NCBI GenBank assembly: GCA_964633205.1
Contig: CAZWFN010000081.1
Coordinates: forward strand, 1 to 26,982
Direction of reading: 5' to 3'
From: CAYVQE01 sp964633205
GTDB taxonomy: Bacteria > Myxococcota > B64-G9
DNA: 26,982 bases
Numbering within the stretch: the stretch's first letter is position 1; every line of letters starts with the position of its first letter. This document shows, in pieces, positions 17,038-26,982 of this stretch. Both the position numbers and the translations under genes were made by a program. Below the pieces are notes generated by a model. It did no database searches. It had not been told where the DNA came from and worked only from the letters and a program-made list of their open reading frames with translations.

Positions 17038-18024
17038 ATGGAGGATCTGGTCACCAGCCTCGAGCGGGCCCTCTCGCTCCACCTGCAGGGCCGCTTCGCC
17101 GAAGCGGTCGAGCTCGGCCAGGGACTGCTGGGCCGCAGCCGCGGCACCCCGCACGCGGCCGCGGTCCACCGTCACCAGGCCGAGTTCCTGCTGGCCACCG
17201 GCGCCATCGACGGCGCGCGGCGCATGGCCCAGGAGGCCGGCACGCTGGCTCGGGCCTCGCGCCATCCGGACGAGATCCTGGCCGCCAGCCTGGTGGTGCT
17301 CGACTGCGACCTGCACGCCGGCGCCATCGCGGCCGTTCACCAGCAGCTGGGCGAGCTGTGCGCGCTGGCCGCCGGCCGGCCGGAGCCGGTCGGCGCCATG
17401 GCGCGGCTGATGCTGCGGATCGGCGAGCTGGACGGCGCGGTCGAGACCGCCGAGCGGGCCCGAGGCCTGCTCGACGAGAGCGACGCCGGGCCCCGGCGGC
17501 CCTTGCTCGAGCTGGAGCGGGCCGAGCTGCTGCTGGTCGAGGGTCGGGCGCGGCTGTTGGCCGGTAGACCCGACCGCGCCCTGATGCGCTTCGAACGGGT
17601 GCTGGGCGAGGAGCTGATCTCGCCGCTGCCGCCGACCCGGGCCCGGGCGCTGGCCGGCGCGGCACTGGTGGGCTGCGGCCGCGAGGCCGAGGGGCGCGAG
17701 CTGTGCACCCAGGCGGTGGCCATGGGGCGCAAGCGTTCGGCCGACTTGCACGGCCAGTGCCTGTCGGCCGCCGCCAGCGCCCACCGGCAGCTCGGCGAGC
17801 CCGGCCTGGCCCGCGAGCAGCTGCGCGCGGCCAGCGCCCTGCTGGCCCACCCGCTCGACCGCCAGGAGGTCTTCTTCCAGCTGGGCGACATCGCCCGCGC
17901 CAGTGGCCAGCCCGGCGAGGCCGAGCAGGCCCTGCGCCGCGCCACCGACCCCACCACCGAGACCCTGTTCGGCCGCCGGGCGGTCCGGGCGCTGCACCGA
18001 CTGGTGGGCCTGCGGGCGATTTGA
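17038..18024 (+). CDS. TPR-like helical repeat protein
   Basis: A 328-residue cytosolic all-helical protein with TPR-like units through most of its length, e.g. LHLQGRFAEAVELGQGLLG near the start, LLAGRPDRALMRFERVLG in the middle, and HRQLGEPGLAREQLRAA and RASGQPGEAEQALRRAT near the end. No enzymatic domain is seen; it is probably a protein-interaction scaffold, and such proteins often stand beside regulators. It lies 57 bp behind the sigma-factor stop but has its own -10 box. No ribosome-binding site precedes the ATG, which fits leaderless translation. It ends in LVGLRAI, followed by inverted repeats and a convergent gene. Confidence 0.8.
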   Translation: MEDLVTSLERALSLHLQGRFAEAVELGQGLLGRSRGTPHAAAVHRHQAEFLLATGAIDGARRMAQEAGTLARASRHPDEILAASLVVLDCDLHAGAIAAVHQQLGELCALAAGRPEPVGAMARLMLRIGELDGAVETAERARGLLDESDAGPRRPLLELERAELLLVEGRARLLAGRPDRALMRFERVLGEELISPLPPTRARALAGAALVGCGREAEGRELCTQAVAMGRKRSADLHGQCLSAAASAHRQLGEPGLAREQLRAASALLAHPLDRQEVFFQLGDIARASGQPGEAEQALRRATDPTTETLFGRRAVRALHRLVGLRAI

Positions 18025-18030
18025 CGTCGC

Positions 18031-18064
18031 TGGCCGATACGTCGGCCATGAACGTGTTCACGTT
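18031..18064. repeat. Two adjacent short inverted repeats between convergent genes
   Basis: TGGCCG, six bases, CGGCCA (18031-18048) is followed two bases later by AACGTG, two bases, CACGTT (18051-18064); both are perfect. They lie seven bases after the TPR stop and about 105 before the convergent stop at 18170. Neither has a T tract, so they may be RNA-stabilising hairpins, factor-dependent terminators, or a protein-binding palindrome. Confidence 0.45.
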
Positions 18065-18169
18065 GATCAAGCCGATGACCGGAGCGCGCTGACCGCGGAT
18101 AGCCGTCGCCATAGCCCCGGCACCACCGCGACCCGCATGCCTTTCGCGGCTGGCACCCTTGATCCTGAC

Positions 18170-20203
18170 TTACTCGCCGAACTCGAAGGCCGCTCCCCAG
18201 CTGCTGCGGGCTGCGTCGACGACCGGGTCTATCGCGGTCGCGGGGACCGCGAAGGCGTCCCCCTCCTCGCGGGGATTGAAGTGGAAGGCGTACAGGCGCG
18301 ATGCGAAAAGGCCGAAGGGCAGAGATGACTCACCGGGGATCTCTCCGGCCCCATGAACCGAAGGCCGCACCCCGCCACCCCAGTCCTGTCGGCCCTCGTT
18401 GTTGGGGTTGTAAAAGTACAGCCGCCAGGCACCGGACGGATCGCGTGCCACCCGTTGGATCGAGACCGCGTGCGGCCCGAGCATGGCCGCGTGGACGTCG
18501 GTGACGAAAATCCCTACTGGATTGGGGTAGAGCAGCTCGCGACCGTCATTGAACTCAGGGTGATGGGTGGCGAAGAAGCGACGCACGAAATCGCGGAAGC
18601 GGACCACACTCAGGCCGAGGGGATCCATCGCCGAAGCGAAGCCTTTGGGGATCCAGCGGCCGTACATCGCCGGATTGACCCACCGGTGGGCATCCTCGCC
18701 GCGCATGCCCGCCAGCTGAAGCATGCGAGCGTAGATCCGGTTCAGATGGGGTACCAGTACCACCGAGGCCGGATCCAAATCGGTATCGAATGAAGCCGCC
18801 GAGGGCACCTCCAGCAACTCGTTCGAGCGCAGCACGATGCCCTCGAAGTCCATCTCGACGCAGCCATCGCGGGCGGCCCCTATCAAAATCTTGAGCAGGT
18901 AGCCCGGCGCGTGCAGACTCCACAGGCTCAAGGCACGGGCCGACTGGCAGGTGGGGTTGTTGCCCTGGCCGATTCCAAGCGGCTGGCCCAGCACGGCGAT
19001 GGCCCCCGCCAATAGAACCGCGTTTGCCGACAACCCGCTGTCCGGCGGGTAACCGGCCAGCAGAGTCTCGCGCACGTCGGGTCGAATGGAGAAGTCGATC
19101 AGGCGCTTCAACCCGCCCTGGACCTCGGTGCGCGACAACAGGCCGCGCTCGAGCATGCGCGCCAGGCCGTAAATACAGAAGGCCGTGGCCGGTTGAACGG
19201 CCACCCGGATCAGGTCCTGGCATACCGCACCGTGCTTGCCCATCTCGGCACGGCCGGTCTCGTCGAGCTGCAAGGCCTCAGCGATACCCTCCGGCCAATC
19301 GCGGCCCAGGCGACGCAGCAGCACGGCGTGGTGCGGACTGCCCAAGCCGGTGGCCCGCAAAGCCCGGCCCAAGGCTTCGGCCTCGGGCCGCAGCGTCTCC
19401 GTATCCGCGTCGGACACGGCCCGGCGATAGGTGAGAACGCCGATGCACTCCCGGCTCAGGGCACTGGCCCCCTTGACGGCGTTCTCGAACGGGAGCAGTC
19501 GTTGCTCCAACTCGGGCGGCAAAGGCGTGTCGCCCGCGAGGCGTCGCGCTGCGTGGACCAGCTGCACGATCGGCCCGATCACGATCGGCCGCTGGGCCGC
19601 CATCAGCTCGATCTCCTCGATGACGCGTTCGCGCAGGCCCGCCAACGGCAGCTCGGCACGAATCAGGGCCAACAGCCGCTCGGCCCGCGCATGGGCCCGC
19701 GGTCGCCTGCGGGTCGACTCGCTGGGGCGCGGGAAGGCCAGGTCCAGACACTTGGCGCTGACATCGCGCAGAAAGTCCCGGGCGGCGGCCGCGTCCATGC
19801 GCTCGGACTCGGCACCCCCGGTAGCCAGGGCCAACAATCGCAGCTCGCTCAAAGACTCCACCGTAGGATAGACCGTTTCGCCCATCAGCCCGATGCCGAC
19901 CAGGTGGGGCAGCAACTTGGAGGGGTCCTCCCAGGGCCCACCGTGGAACACGCCGGCTCGATCGAAATGGGCGGCACGCTGGTAAAGACCGTGCAGCCCA
20001 GCGTCGGACTCGAGCAAATCGGCGGCCAGCCGAAAGACTGGCGTCTGGTAGCGCGCCTTTGAGAAATCCGGTGCGCGTTCGAGCTGATCGAGCGCCGCGT
20101 CGAACTGTTCGAGCAGCTGTGCCACCCGCGTCGGTTGGCCTGTTCCGGCCGGCACGTCCGTCTCACTCTCCTCGTTCCGATTCTCAGCCATGTCGTCCGC
20201 CAT
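18170..20203 (-). CDS. Large uncharacterised protein with a papain-like Gln/Cys/His/Asn domain, partner of an ATP-grasp ligase
   Basis: A 677-residue protein I do not recognise as a named family. The first 400 residues are helical, with no signal peptide or membrane anchor. The C-terminal third has a papain-like order of catalytic elements: GQGNNPTCQSARALS (about 412-426), with Gln six residues before Cys419 as in papain's oxyanion Gln and nucleophile; GPHAVSI with His578; and YFYNPNNEGRQDWG with Asn599, like papain's late Asn and Trp-Gly. Cysteine hydrolase or transamidase activity is therefore plausible. ATG 20203 gives a TGATG overlap with the stop of the ATP-grasp gene; a GTG at 20206 would add one residue. 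The tight overlap implies that the two products are made and probably act together. The stop is TAA, converging on the plus-strand TPR gene. Confidence 0.8.
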   Translation of the reverse strand: MADDMAENRNEESETDVPAGTGQPTRVAQLLEQFDAALDQLERAPDFSKARYQTPVFRLAADLLESDAGLHGLYQRAAHFDRAGVFHGGPWEDPSKLLPHLVGIGLMGETVYPTVESLSELRLLALATGGAESERMDAAAARDFLRDVSAKCLDLAFPRPSESTRRRPRAHARAERLLALIRAELPLAGLRERVIEEIELMAAQRPIVIGPIVQLVHAARRLAGDTPLPPELEQRLLPFENAVKGASALSRECIGVLTYRRAVSDADTETLRPEAEALGRALRATGLGSPHHAVLLRRLGRDWPEGIAEALQLDETGRAEMGKHGAVCQDLIRVAVQPATAFCIYGLARMLERGLLSRTEVQGGLKRLIDFSIRPDVRETLLAGYPPDSGLSANAVLLAGAIAVLGQPLGIGQGNNPTCQSARALSLWSLHAPGYLLKILIGAARDGCVEMDFEGIVLRSNELLEVPSAASFDTDLDPASVVLVPHLNRIYARMLQLAGMRGEDAHRWVNPAMYGRWIPKGFASAMDPLGLSVVRFRDFVRRFFATHHPEFNDGRELLYPNPVGIFVTDVHAAMLGPHAVSIQRVARDPSGAWRLYFYNPNNEGRQDWGGGVRPSVHGAGEIPGESSLPFGLFASRLYAFHFNPREEGDAFAVPATAIDPVVDAARSSWGAAFEFGE

Positions 20204-21495
20204 CACACGTAGAAGTCCATCTGCTCGAAGCGCAGCAAGACCTCCTTGAGCCGGTCCGGGTCGTCGCCGAAGAAGTTGACCTTGCCGTAGTGATCGCCGA
20301 AGCCGGCCCGTTCGGCCACTTTTGGCGTGACCGGCTCGAACAGGTCGTGGTTGGCGAAATAGGGTTCCTCGTGAAGCTCCGCCGGCACGCTGAGCTCGGA
20401 GATGGTGCGCTTGCGCGGGTAGACCAGCAGGTTGCCGGCGTGCCCGCGCTTGCCCGCCCGCTCGTCCGGGAAGAAAGCCTCGGCTTCCTCGTCCGGCACC
20501 AGGGGATCAGAGCACAGGAGCTGGCCAGCGAAAGGGTCGAAGCCGTAGGCGCGCTCGATCAGCTCGAAGATGTGGCCCCCGGGGATGCGGTTGGCCACCT
20601 CGCCGAAATGAAAAGAACCCTCTGCGTCGAGGAAATACTCGGGATGCATGATGCCGAAGCGGATGTCGAAGGCGCGAATCAGCCGTTGCACCTGCTCGCG
20701 GATTTGCTCCCGATGCTTCTCCAACACCTCGCTCGGCGGCAACAGCTGCGAGTAGCCCAGGTGGATGTACTCATTGATGTTCATGAACAGGATGCGGCCC
20801 CGGTGGACGAAGACCTCGCAGGAGAACTCCTGCCCGCTGAGATGACTCTCGATCAGACAGGGGAAGGCTTCGGCCGGTACCTGCTCGACGTCTGCAGCCG
20901 ACCGGACCACGCGGTGGCCGACGGAGCCCGCTGCGCTGAGCGGTTTGACGTGCACCGGTTCCGGCTCTTCTTCGCCCACCCGTCCCAGGGCGTCGTTGAC
21001 GCGGTGGAAGAACTTGACGATGCTCTCCGGCCCGTCCACTTCCTCGAACAGTCCCACCCGGATACCGTTCATCTGGGCGTTGCGCTTCATCATCGCCTTG
21101 TCTCGGAAGAGCAGCGAGCGGTTGAACATCCTGGGATTTCCGAAAAAACGGGCATTTAGCGCGCCAGCCCATTCCACCGTCTCTTCGTACAAGGGCACGG
21201 CCAACCGGACCCCGTGTTCCGTGAGCTGCAAAGCCAGATGGTGCGATTTCTCGTTGATCCGATCGAAGGCCCAGGGGATGGCCCGTACGCCGTCTTTTTC
21301 CAAGGCCTGCTCGTAGCCCGGTGGCACCACGGCGATGAAATCGTAGCCGAGCCGATTTGCCGCCTCCATCGACTCGATGCAGTAGCCCAGCAACGCGATC
21401 GGATCGCTGCGATCGAATTGGGCCAGGCCAGGGTTGTCCTTGAACGGATCGATCGAATCCTGGCCCCCATCTTTCGGTTCATATTGCTGTGGCAT
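20203..21495 (-). CDS. ATP-grasp ligase (carboxylate-amine ligase type)
   Basis: A 430-residue cytosolic enzyme. ATP-grasp features in order: RDKAMMKRNA (about 131-140), the phosphate-loop region HVKPLSAAGSVG with Lys184, LIESHLSGQEFSCEV (Glu216, Glu223), HPEYFL, and the metal-binding FGEVANRIPGG with Glu299, Asn302 and Arg303. Such enzymes activate a carboxylate as an acyl phosphate and join it to an amine or thiol. The N-terminal 120 residues and the last 110 after the core are extra to the minimal fold and may select the substrate. The start at 21495 has an excellent GGGAGGA site; the frame is open to 21543 but the added residues have no ribosome site. Its TGA overlaps the start of the papain-like partner. 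A role in making a peptide-like bond that the partner cuts or transfers is inferred from context only. Confidence 0.88.
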   Translation of the reverse strand: MPQQYEPKDGGQDSIDPFKDNPGLAQFDRSDPIALLGYCIESMEAANRLGYDFIAVVPPGYEQALEKDGVRAIPWAFDRINEKSHHLALQLTEHGVRLAVPLYEETVEWAGALNARFFGNPRMFNRSLLFRDKAMMKRNAQMNGIRVGLFEEVDGPESIVKFFHRVNDALGRVGEEEPEPVHVKPLSAAGSVGHRVVRSAADVEQVPAEAFPCLIESHLSGQEFSCEVFVHRGRILFMNINEYIHLGYSQLLPPSEVLEKHREQIREQVQRLIRAFDIRFGIMHPEYFLDAEGSFHFGEVANRIPGGHIFELIERAYGFDPFAGQLLCSDPLVPDEEAEAFFPDERAGKRGHAGNLLVYPRKRTISELSVPAELHEEPYFANHDLFEPVTPKVAERAGFGDHYGKVNFFGDDPDRLKEVLLRFEQMDFYV

Positions 21496-21530
21496 TCTTC
21501 CTCCCTCTATTTTACTTAGTACCCTTAATA

Positions 21531-21559
21531 TCCATATCAGCATGACGCGCTGCGTTCAA
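21531..21559 (-). promoter_or_regulatory. Candidate promoter of the ATP-grasp/papain-like pair in an AT-rich island
   Basis: On the minus strand TTGAAC (21559-21554), 17 bp, then TATGGA (21536-21531). The -10 match is modest, but the stretch 21496-21545 is only about one-third G+C in otherwise very GC-rich DNA, easing melting. A start near 21524 gives a leader of about 29 bases with the ribosome site GGGAGGA. Confidence 0.4.
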
Positions 21560-21575
21560 GCAGACCCGAGTTCCG

Positions 21576-21605
21576 CGGTGGTCGGCACGGTCGTGCGGAC
21601 CGCCG
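21576..21605. repeat. Long inverted repeat between divergent promoters
   Basis: CGGTGGTCGGCAC (21576-21588) and GTGCGGACCGCCG (21593-21605) are inverted copies with two mismatches and a four-base centre. It lies directly upstream of the -35 box of the ATP-grasp unit and about 75 bp upstream of the carboxypeptidase -35 box, a natural place for a regulator. A T-rich tail (GTCTTCCTT) follows on the plus strand, but no plus-strand gene lies directly behind it to need a terminator. Confidence 0.45.
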
Positions 21606-21679
21606 GTCTTCCTTGACCTCGCGACTGATCTGGGAAATCAGCCACATGGTGGTGGGAGATTCTGGAGCTGCTGGGGGCG

Positions 21680-21708
21680 TTGACCTCGACCCGGCCGCGG
21701 CCTAGACT
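21680..21708 (+). promoter_or_regulatory. Promoter of the M14 carboxypeptidase gene
   Basis: TTGACC (21680-21685), 17 bp, then TAGACT (21703-21708). Transcription would begin near 21715, giving a leader of about 48 bases that ends in GAGGAG (21752-21757) five bases before the ATG. The HAD gene probably shares this promoter. Confidence 0.6.
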
Positions 21709-21762
21709 GGTCGGCGGTTTTGGAGTCCGCTCATTTTCGCATCCCCCGCTCGAGGAGTTCCC

Positions 21763-25619
<3,857 letters not shown>

Positions 25620-25623
<4 letters not shown>

Positions 25624-26090
25624 TCGAGATCGACGTTCCCGGCTGGGGCCGGCGCCGGATCGAGCACCTGGTCATGGACTACAACGGCTGTCTGGGCCTG
25701 GACGGCCAGCTGTTGCCCGGCATCGAGGACCGGCTGCCCCAGCTGTCGATCCGGCTGCGGCTGCACATCTGCACCGCCGACACCTTCGGTACGGTGGGCG
25801 ACCAGACGCGGCGCTTCGAATCGGCGCTCAAGATCCTGGGGCCCACCAACCAAGACGCCCAGAAGGCCGAGATGGTGCGCCGGCTGGGGCCGCTGTCCTG
25901 CGCCGCCATCGGCAACGGTCGCAACGACGTGCTGATGCTCAAGGAGGCCGCGCTGGGCATCGCCGTGCTGGGCCCCGAGGGCATGGCGCCCGAGCTGATC
26001 GAGCCTGCCGACGTGCTGGTGGCCGACATCAACGCCGGGTTGGATCTGCTGCTGGCACCCAAGCGGCTGGTCGCCACCCTGCGCCGCTGA
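25620..26090 (+). CDS. Small HAD-family phosphatase, soluble P-type-ATPase-like
   Basis: A 156-residue minimal HAD protein without cap domain. Motif I is MDYNGCLG with nucleophile Asp20; the residue two places on, which in most HAD phosphatases is the acid/base Asp, is Asn22. Motif II is CTADTFG (Thr52), the motif III Lys is near 82 (DAQKAEMVRRLG), and motif IV is AIGNGRNDVLMLKEA (Asp103). This matches the group called soluble P-type ATPases (COG4087), which resemble the phosphorylation domain of ion-pumping ATPases. The in vivo substrate is unknown. It starts with GTG overlapping the carboxypeptidase stop (GTGA), so it is translated from the same message; why a cytosolic phosphatase is coupled to a secreted peptidase is unclear. 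Confidence 0.88.
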
Positions 26091-26121
26091 GCCGGCGCTG
26101 GCGGTAACCCTACAAAAATTC

Positions 26122-26151
26122 TGGACATGCCATCGGGCGCAGGGCTATGCT
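26122..26151 (+). promoter_or_regulatory. Candidate promoter of the GAF-GGDEF gene
   Basis: TGGACA (26122-26127), 18 bp, then TATGCT (26146-26151). GACATGCCA and GGCTATGCTGG here are also found in the promoter at 10884-10911, with spacing differing by two bases. The leader to the ATG at 26191 would be about 33 bases. Confidence 0.5.
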
Positions 26152-26190
26152 GGCGCTGGCGAAGGATCTCAGCCGGCACGGGAGTCCGCC

Positions 26191-26982
26191 ATGACCGAGC
26201 CGCAAAAAGACCTGCTGCTCAAGGAGCTGCGCTTTCAGCTGACGGTGACCCGGGCCATGCTGGGCACCCTGGAGCTGGACCAGGTCTTGTACATCATCCT
26301 GACCGGGATCACCCACGGGGAGGGGCTGGGCTTCAACCGGGCCTTCCTCTTCCTGGCCGACGAGGCCGGTCGCGAGCTGAGCGCCCGCGAGGCGGCCGGG
26401 CCGGCCGACAAGGCCGAGGCCCACCGCATCTGGGAGGAGATGGAGCAGCGGGATCTCGACCTGGAGCAGATCCTGGAGCAGTTCGCCGCCGCCGCCGAGG
26501 ACCCCAAGTCCCGGCGGCTGGCCCACCGCATGGCCGGCTTCGTGGTGCCGCTGTCGGCCACCGCGCCGCCGCTGGACGAAAACGAGCAACAGGTGCCGAT
26601 CCAGGCCCTGATCGCCCGCTGTGCCCAGGAGCGTGAGCCCTTCTACTCCAACCGCATCACCGCGGTCTACCCGCCGCTGGACGACAGCGCCGGCGAGCCG
26701 GTCGAGTTCAAGCACCTGGTGGTGGTGCCGCTGCTGCTGCGCGATAACGTGCTGGGCGTCATCCTGGCCGACAACGTCTACAACGGCGCCGAGGTCCGGC
26801 TCGAGCAGATGCGCGGGCTGACCACGCTGGGCAACCTGGCCGCCATCGCCATCGAGAAGGCGCGGCTGCATCAGCGGCTGCGCGAGATGGCCGCGCTGGA
26901 CGGCCTGACCGGGGTGTTCAACCGCCGCCACTACGAGATGCGCCTGGAGCAGGAGGTGGCCCGGGCCCGGCGCCTCCTCGCC
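26191..26982 (+). CDS. GAF-GGDEF protein, probable diguanylate cyclase (cut by window end)
   Basis: The first 264 codons of a gene that runs off the window without a stop. GGGAG six bases upstream supports the ATG. Residues about 15-235 form a GAF-like sensor domain (FNRAFLFLADEAGRELSA, VVVPLLLRDNVLGVILADN, LTTLGNLAAIAIEKARL). A linker leads into the opening signature of a GGDEF domain, DGLTGVFNRRHYE, near 243-255; the active-site GGDEF loop lies beyond the window. The expected reaction is synthesis of cyclic-di-GMP from two GTP, gated by whatever the GAF domain binds. It has its own promoter. The triple-PilZ protein at the other end of the window is a possible receptor for the same messenger. 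Confidence 0.9.
   Translation, partial: MTEPQKDLLLKELRFQLTVTRAMLGTLELDQVLYIILTGITHGEGLGFNRAFLFLADEAGRELSAREAAGPADKAEAHRIWEEMEQRDLDLEQILEQFAAAAEDPKSRRLAHRMAGFVVPLSATAPPLDENEQQVPIQALIARCAQEREPFYSNRITAVYPPLDDSAGEPVEFKHLVVVPLLLRDNVLGVILADNVYNGAEVRLEQMRGLTTLGNLAAIAIEKARLHQRLREMAALDGLTGVFNRRHYEMRLEQEVARARRLLA

Noticed and set aside
18048..18092. A 14-codon ORF (MNVFTLIKPMTGAR) between the TPR gene and the convergent stop, considered as a possible peptide substrate for the ATP-grasp enzyme
   Set aside because: No ribosome site, on the opposite strand to the ATP-grasp unit, and its first codons are part of a palindrome; chance is likelier.
20203..21495. Assigning the ATP-grasp enzyme as D-alanine-D-alanine ligase because of the nearby racemase
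   Set aside because: The length, the N- and C-terminal extensions and the motifs do not match Ddl, and the racemase is 10 kb away on the other strand.
21576..21615. Hairpin plus T-rich tail considered as a plus-strand terminator
   Set aside because: There is no plus-strand gene upstream to terminate; the nearest gene to the left is on the minus strand and starts, not ends, here.

Overview
This is a GC-rich bacterial window with densely packed genes, G/C-ending codons, GTG and TTG starts and many stop/start overlaps. It most likely comes from a myxobacterium-like member of the Myxococcota (the old Deltaproteobacteria). The best clue is the large secreted metallocarboxypeptidase at 21763-25623: it carries nine Cys-rich 52-residue repeats, a MopE-type Asp/Cys motif and a Cys-containing C-terminal anchor of the MYXO-CTERM kind. 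No rRNA, tRNA, CRISPR array, insertion sequence or phage gene was recognised.

Layout. On the minus strand, 8-3036 holds a two-gene unit: a triple-PilZ protein followed by a lipoprotein esterase whose alpha/beta-hydrolase halves are in swapped order. Next, also minus, come a UPF0158/isochorismatase-hydrolase fusion (3100-4245) and a POT-family peptide transporter (4391-5974). A 315-bp divergent region separates the transporter from plus-strand genes for a divergent elongation factor G (6290-8359), an M20 amidohydrolase (8501-9658) and an alanine racemase (9684-10853).

A clear promoter near 10884-10911 precedes a six-gene chain in which every gene overlaps the next (11035-16980): GNAT acetyltransferase, ornithine-racemase-type PLP enzyme, membrane protein with a PQQ-like repeat domain, TPR protein, ThiF/MoeB-like adenylyltransferase lacking the usual Cys, and a full-length RpoD-type sigma factor with an altered -10-reading residue. 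A separate, probably leaderless TPR gene follows (17038-18024).

Converging from the right on the minus strand is a two-gene unit (21495 to 18170): an ATP-grasp ligase and a 677-residue protein whose C-terminal part has a papain-like Gln/Cys/His/Asn arrangement. This pair is the best candidate in the window for an undescribed system, perhaps amide-bond formation coupled to cleavage or transfer. It has its own AT-rich promoter, divergent from that of the carboxypeptidase. The right end holds the carboxypeptidase, an overlapping small HAD phosphatase of the soluble P-type-ATPase type, and the start of a GAF-GGDEF diguanylate cyclase cut by the window end.

Themes: amino-acid and peptide chemistry (peptide import, an M20 hydrolase, two fold-III racemases within 2 kb, an ATP-grasp ligase, a secreted carboxypeptidase), and cyclic-di-GMP signalling (triple PilZ and a GGDEF protein). 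Promoters are repeatedly of the form TTGAC/TGGA, 16-18 bp, then TAGAAT, TATGCT or TAGACT. All functions are inferred from motifs read by eye; no database search was possible.
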